Shown: piece by piece, positions 14,557 through 22,783 of the stretch | Position numbering within the stretch: the first letter of the stretch is position 1 | Layout of the letters: each line of letters opens with the position of its first letter | Source: Chloroflexota bacterium | GTDB lineage: Bacteria; Chloroflexota; Anaerolineae; Anaerolineales; Villigracilaceae | Assembly (NCBI GenBank): GCA_016234495.1 | Contig: JACRBI010000020.1 | Span: forward strand, 1 to 39,302 | Direction of reading: 5' to 3' | DNA length: 39,302 bases | Position numbers and translations under genes: made by a program | The notes under the pieces: generated by a model | The model's input: only the letters and a program-made list of their open reading frames with translations | What the model was told of the DNA's origin: nothing | The model's database searches: none

Positions 14557-16248
14557 TCACAACCGGACTTTTATTTTGGTGCCCCGTCCCAAAGTGGATT
14601 CTATCTCGAGCTTTGCCCCGATCAGATCCGCGCGTTCGTGGATGCCAAGCAACCCAAAATGTCCCTTGGGCGCGAACTCTGTTGGGCTGTTGGGCGTGAC
14701 GAATCCGCTGCCGTTATCACTCACTTCCATTTGAACGGTTGAGTCATCAAACGAGATTGTCAACTCGGCGCGTTTTGCTTTGGCGTGTTTGACCACATTA
14801 TTAATTGCCTCTTGTGCAATGCGATACAGCGACAATTCCACTTCACGCGAGAGGCGGCGTTCCTGCCCGGTCTTGTTGAAGTCTACAGAAAGTTTGTTGT
14901 TCTGACTGATCTCACGCGACAGCATTTCCAAAGCAGTCACCAGCCCCAGGTCTTCTAAATAAATGGGACGCAATGCCCGCGTGAGTCGGCGCAGGTTTTC
15001 GATGGTCTGCTCGGAGAGGGCTTCCAGTTCTTTGAGAGTTTGTTTCCCGTTCTGGTCTTTGACGGATTTTTGTGCGAGTTGCACGCGTTGTTTCAAAGCA
15101 ATGACCGCTTGAATGGTGTCGTCGTGCAATTCGCGAGCGAGCCGCATCCGTTCTTCTTCCTGTGCGGAAGTGATCGCGCCAATGTAATCATGCAAGCCCT
15201 CCTGAGCCGATTGCACCTTGCGCGACATCTCGGTCAATTCCATTTGCAGGTGTTGTACTTCGGAAATACCGCCCACAGATTCTTTGATGGTCTCAAAATC
15301 GCCCCATGCCAATGCGGCGGCTTTGGACTCGAGTTTCTGCAATGGCTGGACGATCCGCGAAGCCACGAACCACAACGCAACCAGAGCGAGAATGAACGCA
15401 GGGACGATCACCAGCGGCGCCATTTGAGTCAGTTGCAAAGATGGGCTTGATACCATCTCCCATTCTTCTTCGGTGACGAGCGCCCAGCCGGTTGGGGCAA
15501 TTGCGCTGTAGGCAACGACATGCTCCACATTGTCTTTTTTCAGATAGGTTGCGCCGCTTTCACCCCGCAAGGCTTCCACTATGCCGGGATGGTCATGTGG
15601 GAGTCCTTCGCTTGCGAGAGGTCCGCTGGCATATAAAACCTGATTGGACGAGTCGAGCAGGAAGATGGTGACATGTGTGCTGTCTGGATAGGAATTGGTA
15701 AGCGTCTCATGCGCGAGAGTTTCTGGCGAGAAGGCTCCAGCAACGATGATGTTTTTGGAGGGAATGGTCTGCGAGACGATGATGAAGTGTTGATTTGAAT
15801 TGGGGTCAAGAATGGGAGCGGAGAAAGTTGGCAAGTCTGAGGCTGAGGCGGAGAGAATGTTATTTTGGGCAACCCAGTTCCAAAGTCCAGAATGAGGCGA
15901 TGTGCTGGTGAGGAGTTGACCATCCAAACTTAAGTAAGCGAGTCCGCCATCGAAATCAGAAGCAAGGTCATCCGTTGTTTGAATGGTGGAGATGTCTTCG
16001 GAAAGTTCGGCGAGTGCGACCAGATTGGCGATGTTGGAAGCGCGGTGATGAAGTTCAGAAGCCAGCGCGGCAGACGCGGCTTGAACGGCGCGTTCATCGC
16101 GCTCGCCAACGAGGGCGCGCATGTCCTGTTGATGCAGCGAAACACTGCCGAACGCGATCAACAACAAAAGCAATGTAAGCGGAAGAACGGTGATGGCAAG
16201 CAACTGCACGGTGAGTCCGCGCAGAAATGGCGCGTGTGGTTTTTTCAT
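14557..16248 (-). CDS. NarL-family sensor histidine kinase with extracellular sensor domain
   Basis: A 563-residue protein. A first membrane helix (about residues 13-35) precedes an extracellular region of about 245 residues resembling a Cache-type sensor (DSSNQVLYASG, IAPTGWALVTEEE). A second helix (about 283-305), a HAMP-like linker, a HisKA_3 dimerisation domain with the phospho-acceptor in RLARELHDDT, and a HATPase_c domain (AQEAINNVVKHAKA, DNGSGF) follow. The start at 16248 overlaps the stop of the response regulator gene, so the two form a coupled pair. The signal is unknown; the setting suggests copper or redox stress (inference). The C-terminus ends as usual with GRGTKIKVRL. Confidence 0.93.
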   Translation of the reverse strand: MKKPHAPFLRGLTVQLLAITVLPLTLLLLLIAFGSVSLHQQDMRALVGERDERAVQAASAALASELHHRASNIANLVALAELSEDISTIQTTDDLASDFDGGLAYLSLDGQLLTSTSPHSGLWNWVAQNNILSASASDLPTFSAPILDPNSNQHFIIVSQTIPSKNIIVAGAFSPETLAHETLTNSYPDSTHVTIFLLDSSNQVLYASGPLASEGLPHDHPGIVEALRGESGATYLKKDNVEHVVAYSAIAPTGWALVTEEEWEMVSSPSLQLTQMAPLVIVPAFILALVALWFVASRIVQPLQKLESKAAALAWGDFETIKESVGGISEVQHLQMELTEMSRKVQSAQEGLHDYIGAITSAQEEERMRLARELHDDTIQAVIALKQRVQLAQKSVKDQNGKQTLKELEALSEQTIENLRRLTRALRPIYLEDLGLVTALEMLSREISQNNKLSVDFNKTGQERRLSREVELSLYRIAQEAINNVVKHAKAKRAELTISFDDSTVQMEVSDNGSGFVTPNSPTEFAPKGHFGLLGIHERADLIGAKLEIESTLGRGTKIKVRL

Positions 16249-16934
16249 TCCTCGATGATATTGCCAGTGCTCTGAGAAATCAACCCCAGGGAGACCGCAC
16301 GCATCACGGCTTCGGTGCGGCTGTTGGATTGCAGTTTGGCGAAGATGTGCGCGAGATGTCCTTGCACGGTGCGGTCGCTGATGCTGAGTTGCACGCCGAT
16401 GGCTTTGTTGGTGAAACCTTTGGCGGCGAGACGCAGCACATCCAGTTCACGGTCGGTGAGCGGTTCGACGATCTTCTTTTCAGTTCCTTTGAAAATGTTC
16501 GTCATCAACTTGCGCGTGATGGAAGGGTCGAGCGCAGACTTGCCTTCGTAAACATCACGCACGGCTTGAATGAGTTCATCGGCTTGTCCTGTTTTGAGCA
16601 CATATCCGTTCGCGCCTGCCTGCAAAACCGCCATCACATAGGGGTCGTCATCATACGCGGTGAGAATCAAAACGCCTACTTCGGGCATGTTTGCACGCAC
16701 CCAGCGAGTCACTTCGATGCCGCTGGCTTTGGGCATTTGGATATCGAGCACGGCGACATCGGGTTTGTGTTTTTGGATGAGGGACTGCGCCTCTTCCCCG
16801 TCCCCAGCTTCGGCGATCACCTCAAGGTCTTTTGCACCCTCAAGCAGTTGCCTCACCCCCGCGCGGACGATGTGGTGGTCATCTGCCAGAAGGATTCGGA
16901 TTTTGGTTTTTGATTTGCTCAATGGCTTTGGCAT
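16245..16934 (-). CDS. NarL/LuxR-family response regulator
   Basis: A 229-residue protein with a receiver domain (LLADDHHIVRAG, phospho-acceptor Asp in VAVLDIQMP, Lys in YVLKTG) and a C-terminal LuxR-type HTH (LTDRELDVLRLAAKGFTNKAIG). It is paired with the kinase gene by a 4-bp overlap. Its 5' end overlaps the DUF2085 gene by 56 bp. Lying in the middle of the copper/thiol island, it is one candidate for the factor that binds the repeated ATAGGC-N6-GCYTAT palindrome. That link is inference. Confidence 0.94.
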   Translation of the reverse strand: MPKPLSKSKTKIRILLADDHHIVRAGVRQLLEGAKDLEVIAEAGDGEEAQSLIQKHKPDVAVLDIQMPKASGIEVTRWVRANMPEVGVLILTAYDDDPYVMAVLQAGANGYVLKTGQADELIQAVRDVYEGKSALDPSITRKLMTNIFKGTEKKIVEPLTDRELDVLRLAAKGFTNKAIGVQLSISDRTVQGHLAHIFAKLQSNSRTEAVMRAVSLGLISQSTGNIIEE

Positions 16935-17643
16935 AGTTTAGTTCATCCAGTTGTCGATTGTAAACTTGGGTTTGAAAAATATACGGGAAGGCAAGCCAGA
17001 CGATGGCAAGACCCGCTAACAGTCCAGAGATGAAGCGCATGATGGAGTTGAAGGAACCGAGAGCATCACCTGCGTAGAATGTTGGGGAGAAGGCGCTGTT
17101 CGTCAACGCCGCCAACCATGCATTTGTATCACGAAATCCATTTCCGATGCCAGCCAGATCGCTGATCATGTGAGTCCCGCCATCTAATACCATCGGCAGC
17201 AGGAGCAGGGCAAATCCCCGCCAACTCAACGTCTTTACCTTGTTTCGGAAGGGATACCACAAAGCGGCAAAAAACCAGACGCTTGTGTAAAAGGAAACCA
17301 TGCGGTCAGACCACGCCACCTTCCAGCCCATTGTTTCATTGCCGATGAACTGCCGCAATATCATGGGGTTGGCAGTGTTCTGCCATGCAGATTGAATTTC
17401 GCCCAGCGAGTACATGCTCTTTTCACCAAAGGAAAAGAAAGAGCGTTCGGGGAGTTGATGACAGAAAAACGAATAAACAAAATAAATTGCCCTGCCTGTG
17501 CCTGTCCAACCCAGGTTCATGAACATAGGCGCGAAGAAGGGAGTGAACACCCAAAGCCCGTAAATGACAAGAAAGACCTTCAACCAGTGAAGGGACAACC
17601 ATGCCCCAAAGGACTGAGTTTTCTGTGGATGTTCTGCAGACAT
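16879..17643 (-). CDS. DUF2085 membrane protein
   Basis: A 254-residue protein with about five hydrophobic segments and the DUF2085 signature around FFCHQLPERSFFSFG (about residues 60-75). ATG 17643 follows AAAGGAAA. The family's function is unknown. Its last 56 bp overlap the response regulator gene, so the three genes DUF2085-regulator-kinase are probably cotranscribed. No operator copy is found upstream; the upstream region is filled by a palindromic repeat. Confidence 0.85.
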   Translation of the reverse strand: MSAEHPQKTQSFGAWLSLHWLKVFLVIYGLWVFTPFFAPMFMNLGWTGTGRAIYFVYSFFCHQLPERSFFSFGEKSMYSLGEIQSAWQNTANPMILRQFIGNETMGWKVAWSDRMVSFYTSVWFFAALWYPFRNKVKTLSWRGFALLLLPMVLDGGTHMISDLAGIGNGFRDTNAWLAALTNSAFSPTFYAGDALGSFNSIMRFISGLLAGLAIVWLAFPYIFQTQVYNRQLDELNYAKAIEQIKNQNPNPSGR

Positions 17644-17656
17644 TTTTTCCTTTCTC

Positions 17657-17799
17657 TACCGTACAAATGTCATTGCGAGGCGGTTTGTGCCGAAGCAATC
17701 TCCTGTTTTACAGGATATTTCACTCAAAAGGAGATTGCTTCGCCACCAAAGTGCAAGAGCGGCGGCTCGCAACGACATCAAATTATAAAATGTACGGTA
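17657..17799. repeat. 143-bp nested palindromic element (MITE-like)
   Basis: Outer ends TACCGTACA (17657-17665) and TGTACGGTA (17791-17799) are perfect inverted repeats. Inside, GTCATTGCGAGGCG pairs with the CTCGCAACGACAT side, and GAAGCAATCTCC pairs with GGAGATTGCTTC. This core resembles a dispersed intergenic repeat type common in bacteria. It separates two minus-strand transcription units and carries no gene. Confidence 0.75.
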
Positions 17800-17857
17800 G
17801 TGAGTTCTTCCTTATGAACACAGGCGTCAGGTGTTATCCCAACGCCTGTTTGGTGAA

Positions 17858-18250
17858 TTATTGAATTGGCAGATCGAATTCCTGTTTGTAATCCAACCCG
17901 TCTTTGCGAACATAGACTGTTAATTTCCAGTCGCCCGCGTCGCTAAAGTTGGCCTTGATGGAATACTTCCCACCGCCCTGCTCGGTGGCTTGACCACTCA
18001 TGCCCATGCCTGCCATGGCAGGGTGTTCAGCAGAAACGTCCACTTTTGCGCCTTCGATGGGGCCGCCGTCTGCATTTGTGACGGTAAAGATAATTTCCAC
18101 ATCCCCTTTTGCGGCGGGGTTGGGATTCGTCTCGAATGTAACATTAGCTTGCGCGGCGGAAGATGATTCCGCTGGCGCGGGTGAACTTCCACAGGCTGCA
18201 AGCACGACAGCCAGACCAACCACTAAACTGATAAACATTAACTTGCGCAT
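17858..18250 (-). CDS. YtkA/FixH-like lipoprotein
   Basis: A 130-residue protein. ATG 18250 follows AAAGGAG, and the signal peptide ends in lipobox VLAAC. The mature part is an immunoglobulin-like YtkA/FixH-type domain (IFTVTNADGGPIEGAKVDVSA, FSDAGDWKLTVYVRKDG) with HPAMAGMGMSG, a Met/His cluster suited to copper binding. It lies 22 bp after the multicopper oxidase gene and probably works with it outside the cell membrane. A possible hairpin terminator follows (8-bp stem, 17820-17827 with 17842-17849). Confidence 0.85.
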   Translation of the reverse strand: MRKLMFISLVVGLAVVLAACGSSPAPAESSSAAQANVTFETNPNPAAKGDVEIIFTVTNADGGPIEGAKVDVSAEHPAMAGMGMSGQATEQGGGKYSIKANFSDAGDWKLTVYVRKDGLDYKQEFDLPIQ

Positions 18251-18272
18251 AAAATTCTCCTTTGAATTTGAT

Positions 18273-19316
18273 TTATTCAACGACTTCGATCATCAACATC
18301 AAGCCGCCCGGCTCGACATTGTCGTTGGTTGTGTGGTGCAGGATGTGACAATGCAACATCCATTGACCAGTTTCTGTGGCAACAAACTCGATGTCATAGC
18401 GTTCGCCCGGCGCAATGCTGATCGTGTCCTTGGTCAACTGCGCGGCTTCGGGGACGGGATGCCCATCGGTGGCTACGATCTTGAACGGCATTCCATGCAA
18501 ATGCATGGGATGAATGAATTGTCCAATCCCAATCAGGCGCAGACGAACCAGGTCACCTTTTTTCACTGTGATGATCTCCGTCGCGGGGAATGACTTGCCG
18601 TTGATCGTAAAGTAATTCGGTTCCATTGCGCCCATCGGCATGGCGGCGTAGGTCTCGCCATCCACCATGCGCCATTCAGAGATCATCAAGGTCTTATCCA
18701 CCACAGGCAGATTTGCCTCGGATTCCTTCGAGTGAATGATGAACGGAGCGTACAGCCCGATGCCCACCTGCACATCGCCTTCATAATGCGAGTGATACAT
18801 GAATGTCCCTGCAGGTTTGGCAGTGAACTCATACGTGAAGGTTTCGCCGGGTTGAATGGGATCTTGCGTAACGCCCGGCACGCCGTCCATCGCATTTGGG
18901 ACTTCGACCCCGTGCCAGTGAATTGTGGTTGGATCGGGCAACTCGTTCTTGACGACGACCCGAACCTGATCCCCCTCCGTGACGCGGATCATCGGTCCGG
19001 GCACGGTTCCGTTATAGGTGTAAGCGGTGACAAACACCCCATCTAGAATCTCCCATTGGACGGCTTTCGTGGTCAATTCAAAAACCTTCACGCCATCCTC
19101 CACGCGATATTCCAAAGGCTGCCCGCCTGTAGATTCGGTGGCCGGTTGAACGTTTGGCACGGTGATCGGTTCCATCATGTGAGCCGCTTCCGGGTTCTCC
19201 ATCATCATGCTGCCGGGTGTTGGCGTAGGATCGGCGTTTTTAGACGGCGTCGTCGGCGCGCAGGCAGATAAGATCAAAGCCAGGCTTGTAAGTGTAAAAA
19301 GAAATATTTTCTTCAT
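18273..19316 (-). CDS. Two-domain multicopper oxidase lipoprotein
   Basis: A 347-residue protein with lipobox ILSAC (Cys19) and a Met-rich, Pro/Thr-rich linker. Two cupredoxin domains carry the four copper-binding motifs: IHWHG, MYHSHYEG, HPMHLHG, and HCHILHHTTND near the C-terminus. This arrangement matches two-domain laccase-like oxidases and the related nitrite reductase fold. The IHWHG and HxH motifs favour an oxidase with a trinuclear centre over NirK. A likely role is Cu(+) or organic substrate oxidation outside the membrane. It is the first gene of an operon with the YtkA-like lipoprotein, with an operator 85 bp upstream. Confidence 0.92.
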   Translation of the reverse strand: MKKIFLFTLTSLALILSACAPTTPSKNADPTPTPGSMMMENPEAAHMMEPITVPNVQPATESTGGQPLEYRVEDGVKVFELTTKAVQWEILDGVFVTAYTYNGTVPGPMIRVTEGDQVRVVVKNELPDPTTIHWHGVEVPNAMDGVPGVTQDPIQPGETFTYEFTAKPAGTFMYHSHYEGDVQVGIGLYAPFIIHSKESEANLPVVDKTLMISEWRMVDGETYAAMPMGAMEPNYFTINGKSFPATEIITVKKGDLVRLRLIGIGQFIHPMHLHGMPFKIVATDGHPVPEAAQLTKDTISIAPGERYDIEFVATETGQWMLHCHILHHTTNDNVEPGGLMLMIEVVE

Positions 19317-19400
19317 CGCGGTTCCTCTGCAGAGTTGGAATAGCCGTTGACTATAAGGATTTCCCCTCGAATCATCCAGCGCAATTTGACGCGGTACAGT

Positions 19401-19418
19401 ATAGGCAATATTGCTTAT
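19401..19418 (-). promoter_or_regulatory. Operator ATAGGC-AATATT-GCTTAT upstream of multicopper oxidase
   Basis: The most symmetric copy of the palindrome, 85 bp upstream of the start at 19316. A possible -10 (TTATAG, 19351-19356) puts its centre near -65. Confidence 0.8.
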
Positions 19419-19424
19419 ATAAGA

Positions 19425-19778
19425 TCATACAGATATTGCTGTCTCGAACTCCAAAGCTTCCTTGATGGAGGTGACCAACTTTTTGTCGGCAAGCTGTGAG
19501 GCGTCCTCTGTAACAGAGAATCTTGTCTGTCCATCACTTCCATGAAGAATTAGCGTAACTGGATCGGGCGCCTCCCCATAGACCATCAATACCACCATCT
19601 GGCAGTCACAGTCCGCTGTGCCATGATTCGGACAGGGACAATCCTGCTGAGTATGCCGCGCTGTGTGAAGATCGAACGTTTGCAAAGCCCGCAAACTCGC
19701 CTGCTCGAATTTTTTCTTCGCCGCCTGCAAAGCCTTGTCACAGGGCAGGTCAACAGTCAAAAAGGAAAGTGTGGTCAT
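19425..19778 (-). CDS. Uncharacterised Cys-rich cytosolic protein
   Basis: A 117-residue protein that I do not recognise with confidence. It has no signal peptide or membrane segment. A Cys/His cluster (DCPCPNHGTADCDCQM, about residues 46-61) lies between two alpha/beta-looking halves and could bind Cu(+), Zn or an FeS cluster. The N-terminal pattern (LTVDLPCDKALQAAKKKF) loosely recalls DUF302 domains, but the match is weak. ATG 19778 follows AGAGGCG, and an operator copy lies 79 bp upstream, so it belongs to the same regulon as copA and the multicopper oxidase. Confidence 0.75.
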   Translation of the reverse strand: MTTLSFLTVDLPCDKALQAAKKKFEQASLRALQTFDLHTARHTQQDCPCPNHGTADCDCQMVVLMVYGEAPDPVTLILHGSDGQTRFSVTEDASQLADKKLVTSIKEALEFETAISV

Positions 19779-19856
19779 AGTACGCCTCTATCATTGGATG
19801 CCCCCATTGTAGATATATTCCCGTTTGGATCGGAGAGCCGCGTGGCGTATTTGCCG

Positions 19857-19874
19857 ATAGGCAGAATCGCCTAT
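19857..19874 (-). promoter_or_regulatory. Operator ATAGGC-AGAATC-GCCTAT upstream of Cys-rich protein gene
   Basis: Both half-sites are perfect inverted repeats of each other (ATAGGC/GCCTAT). It lies 79 bp upstream of the start at 19778; a possible -10 (TATATC, about 19813-19818) puts its centre near -60. It overlaps the stop codon of the neighbouring YHS gene. Confidence 0.78.
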
Positions 19875-20071
19875 CCTTTCGTCTCTTTAATATATTGTTC
19901 AGGCATCCGCTCGAACAATAATTTGCACGCCTCAGAACAGAAATAGTAGGTCTTGCCTTGATAGACCGCTTTGTACGGCGGTTGCTGCGGATCAACCTTC
20001 ATTTCACATACAGGATCTGTCTCGAATGCCTGACCTACGGGTGTGAACTTTGTCATGCTGAAACTGTTCAT
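19871..20071 (-). CDS. Small YHS-domain protein
   Basis: A 66-residue protein. The ATG at 20071 is chosen for the AGGAGATG upstream; longer starts would run through the operator. It reads ETDPVCEMKVDP, then YQGKTYYFCSEACKLLF and PEQYI, a full YHS domain. It is close to the 13011-13184 protein and the CopA N-terminus. The expected role is soft-metal (copper) binding in the cytoplasm. It is divergent from the DUF2933 gene, with an operator copy in the shared promoter region. Confidence 0.88.
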   Translation of the reverse strand: MNSFSMTKFTPVGQAFETDPVCEMKVDPQQPPYKAVYQGKTYYFCSEACKLLFERMPEQYIKETKG

Positions 20072-20125
20072 AAATACATCTCCTATGTTCGCATTGGATG
20101 TTAACTGAAAACCCACAAAATTTCT

Positions 20126-20143
20126 GTAAGCATTTCTGCCTAT
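20126..20143. promoter_or_regulatory. Operator copy between divergent YHS and DUF2933 genes
   Basis: On the minus strand it reads ATAGGC-AGAAAT-GCTTAC, one mismatch from consensus. It is 55 bp from the YHS start and 75 bp from the DUF2933 start, so it could serve either direction. Confidence 0.65.
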
Positions 20144-20217
20144 CATGGTTATGGCTATCTAGCTCAAGACATGCCAAGGGATAGGGATTACGATGGATGC
20201 AAGGAGATTTATTTATT

Positions 20218-20448
20218 ATGAAACGTCACTTCTGGGTCATGTTGCTTTGCTGTCTGCTTCCCATTCTGGGTCTGGCAGCCGTCTTTCTCCTGAAAATCCC
20301 GCTCAACACTGTGGTGTATGTGGGGCTGGCGTTGCTTTGCCCGCTGGCGCATTTCTTCATGATGGGCAACATGCACAATCACAACGACCAGCCGAATCAG
20401 CATCATGATCATTCCGCCCATGACAAGACAACCACTCACTCGCCGTGA
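20218..20448 (+). CDS. DUF2933 small membrane protein with His-rich tail
   Basis: A 76-residue protein. ATG 20218 follows AAGGAG. Two hydrophobic segments (about residues 5-24 and 28-47) are followed by a His-rich tail ([17 protein letters not shown]), typical of DUF2933 proteins found beside copper genes. The tail probably binds divalent or Cu ions at the membrane surface. The 3' end overlaps the L,D-transpeptidase gene start by 29 bp. Confidence 0.82.
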   Translation: MKRHFWVMLLCCLLPILGLAAVFLLKIPLNTVVYVGLALLCPLAHFFMMGNMHNHNDQPNQHHDHSAHDKTTTHSP

Positions 20449-21514
20449 TTTTCTAAAAATCTCTGCGTTCGGCATTGGCGCACTTGCTTTTCGACCTTTT
20501 GTCTGGCAGGGGATTTCAAAATTACAACAGTCGGAACTATTGGGTCGTATCACTGTCGGCGAGGTGGATATGTATGCCCGCCCTGATGCGAACAGCCAGA
20601 TCGTTGGCGCATTATATGAAGATCAAGTCGTCCCCTGGATTCGAGAGGTGGTTGGATCCATGCCCGGCAGGATCAATCAACGCTGGGTCGAGACTCCTTA
20701 TGGCTATGTGTGGGGCGGGAACCTGCAACCTGTTCGCAACCAGCTGAATACGCCCGTGAACATCCTGCCATCCACAAGTCTGGGCGATGGCATGTGGGTC
20801 GAAGTCACGGTTCCTTATGTGGATTTGATTCTCGATAACCCACCTTCGCGTGCGCCCTGGTTACAATACCGTGAATCAATCGGTCTACCAGCGCGGTTTG
20901 TTTACAGTCAAGTTGTTTGGGTGGATCAGATTCGCACCGAAGCGGATGGCAGAGTCTGGTATCGGCTCAATGAAAGGTTTGGGTCAGGCGACCTGTTTTG
21001 GGGTCCGGCTGAGGCGTTTCGTCCATTGACTGCGGATGAAATCGCTCCAATTAACCCGGAAGCAGAAGAAAAAAGAATTGTGGTCAATATTGATTATCAA
21101 ACCCTGTCGTGCTTCGAGGGAAAGAATGAGGTGTATTTTGCACGCATATCCAGTGGCGCATTGTACGATGCGTGGGGAAATCCCGTGGATGCATGGGCAA
21201 CTCCGGTGGGCGAATTTCCGATCTGGCGCAAAGCGATCTCATTGCCATTGAGCGGAGGAAACGCGTCAGCAGGTTGGAGTCTGCCTGCGGTTGGGTGGGT
21301 CAGTTTGTTTGTTGGCACAGGCGTCGCAATCCATTCCACCTACTGGCATAATAATTATGGAGAGCCATCTTCACGAGGATGTGTGAACGCCAGCCCCGAA
21401 GACTCCAAATGGATCTTCCGCTGGAGTCTGCCAGCAATTCCATATGATCCGGGTGATGTGACGGTGGAAATGCCGGGCGGAACCAGGGTTGTGGTAGAGA
21501 AAAAAGAGTTTTGA
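20420..21514 (+). CDS. Tat-exported L,D-transpeptidase (YkuD domain)
   Basis: A 364-residue protein. ATG 20420 begins a twin-arginine signal ([19 protein letters not shown]). An SH3-like N-terminal part ([16 protein letters not shown]) is followed by a C-terminal YkuD domain (about residues 215-360). The catalytic segment includes a His in [13 protein letters not shown] and the SRGCVN motif with the nucleophilic Cys. Such enzymes form 3-3 peptidoglycan cross-links or attach proteins to the wall. Export of a Cys enzyme by Tat is unusual but known in this group. It is probably cotranscribed with the DUF2933 gene. Confidence 0.9.
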   Translation: MTRQPLTRRDFLKISAFGIGALAFRPFVWQGISKLQQSELLGRITVGEVDMYARPDANSQIVGALYEDQVVPWIREVVGSMPGRINQRWVETPYGYVWGGNLQPVRNQLNTPVNILPSTSLGDGMWVEVTVPYVDLILDNPPSRAPWLQYRESIGLPARFVYSQVVWVDQIRTEADGRVWYRLNERFGSGDLFWGPAEAFRPLTADEIAPINPEAEEKRIVVNIDYQTLSCFEGKNEVYFARISSGALYDAWGNPVDAWATPVGEFPIWRKAISLPLSGGNASAGWSLPAVGWVSLFVGTGVAIHSTYWHNNYGEPSSRGCVNASPEDSKWIFRWSLPAIPYDPGDVTVEMPGGTRVVVEKKEF

Positions 21515-21573
21515 AATTCTACGGCACCGAAGGAATACCTTTCTAGAATTTCTTTTAAAAAATAAACATATTA

Positions 21574-21722
21574 CTAGCCACCCGACAGTTTGGTTTTTGG
21601 ACACAGATTTTTTTGAAAACTATTCCGAAAAGCCAATCAGAATCAGCGTTTTCCCCTGGCACTGCCCGCCAGGGCAAGTGAGCGTCCATCAGCGTCCCGT
21701 TTTAAAACTGTCAGGTGGGTAG
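21574..21722. mobile_element. 149-bp MITE-like element with 8-bp target duplication
   Basis: Ends CTAGCCACCCGACAGTTT and (reverse complement) CTACCCACCTGACAGTTT form imperfect terminal inverted repeats. The element is flanked by direct repeats ACATATTA (21566-21573 and 21723-21730). It carries no gene. An inner GCCCGCCAGGGC palindrome is visible. It is probably moved by a transposase encoded elsewhere. Confidence 0.75.
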
Positions 21723-21767
21723 ACATATTACAGTAATTAAACAACATCAAATAGTCTCATAACCGAA

Positions 21768-21818
21768 ATCGGATTTGTCCAGAGTGGCATATATCATGTA
21801 TACGGGTATAAGTTCCGA
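21768..21818. repeat. Dispersed repeat copy 1 (left half plus core)
   Basis: Shares ATCGGATYTGYCCAG and ATATCATGTATACGGGTATA with copy 3 at 35527-35595, then diverges after AAGTTCCG. It marks the left side of the HTH/Fic/IS/dprA patch. Confidence 0.65.
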
Positions 21819-22015
21819 CCTCAAAATTTTGTACCCACCAAATAGAGAACAAAAAGCTAAAAACGAATGGACACCCCCATGTATAGGGGTGTTTTCGTTT
21901 AAAACATTCCCATAAACAATCAATCCATTTTTGTTATCTACCGACAGCTTTTCCGATCCCAGAGCGCGCCTGCTTTATACTAATCCAGTCAATTCATCAC
22001 TATAGGCAGGTTCCT

Positions 22016-22783
22016 ATGCAGAGTTTTTCAACCATCCTAGATCAAACCACATGGGGAATCCATCTCAACTTCGAGGGGTACTTCGCCTCCCCACCGAACT
22101 ATCCTTCATGGCTTACACAACTTCAACAGCAAGACTGGCAACGGCGAGGAATTGTCCTATGGGATGCAGATCATCGCATTGTTGCTCATCTATATGCAAG
22201 TTATGGACTTGAACTTCTTGAACACCTGCACAACGATACTACTTGGAAGACGGATGGTCTGGCCATCGGCTCTCCAGCTTTCCAACTCTCCGCCAATGGT
22301 ATAAGTACTCCAGCGATAAAGGTTGGAGGAGATTGGATGCTAAAAAATCAAATAGAACTTAGCGCAGATCAAGCACAAGCCCTTGTTGAATTTCTGACCG
22401 CACGGGAGAGCTTGTTGGAACGCACATCATCGTATGACAAAAAAGAAGCAAAAGAAGCCCTCAACAAAGTTTATCGGCTAATCGCTGCTTATGGCAGAAA
22501 GGTTCGGGAAAGAAAAGGAGATAGAGAACTGATCGAAACAAGGGAACTGAAGGTTATACCCACCTTTGTCCCACGCGGCAGGTATTTCACAGTTTACCAA
22601 GCTGCACAGGTTTGCCACGTCACGTCAAAACAGATCAGAGCTTGGATCCGCAAGGGCAAACTTGAGGCACTCAATCTGCCCGGTTTAGGTATCATTGTCG
22701 AGGCTGGAAAGCTAAATGAATTTCTGTATCAAATCAGGTCTATTCAGAATTCTCCAATGCTTGAAAGATCTCATAAGCCATAA
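22016..22783 (+). CDS. DNA-binding protein with C-terminal excisionase-like HTH
   Basis: A 255-residue protein. The N-terminal two thirds are not recognised. The last 65 residues (YFTVYQAAQVCHVTSKQIRAWIRKGK) form an excisionase/MerR-like helix-turn-helix as used by phage Xis and repressors. An upstream AGGTTC provides a weak ribosome site. Its 3' end overlaps the convergent Fic gene by 44 bp. It is probably a regulator or recombination directionality factor of an accessory element. Confidence 0.7.
   Translation: MQSFSTILDQTTWGIHLNFEGYFASPPNYPSWLTQLQQQDWQRRGIVLWDADHRIVAHLYASYGLELLEHLHNDTTWKTDGLAIGSPAFQLSANGISTPAIKVGGDWMLKNQIELSADQAQALVEFLTARESLLERTSSYDKKEAKEALNKVYRLIAAYGRKVRERKGDRELIETRELKVIPTFVPRGRYFTVYQAAQVCHVTSKQIRAWIRKGKLEALNLPGLGIIVEAGKLNEFLYQIRSIQNSPMLERSHKP

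Larger units (their letters stand above)
21515..22015. other. Gene-free stretch with MITE, att-like repeat and hairpin
   Basis: AT-rich and without a plausible gene. From left to right it holds a 149-bp MITE (21574-21722), copy 1 of a repeat found three times in the window (21768-21818), and a hairpin at 21861-21900 (stem ACACCCC/GGGGTGT flanked by AAACGA/TCGTTT). Confidence 0.7.

Noticed and set aside
22002-22017. ATAGGCAGGTTCCTAT as another copy of the copper/thiol operator
   Set aside because: The spacing is wrong (ATAGGC-N5-CCTAT-like) and it overlaps the ribosome site of an unrelated gene.
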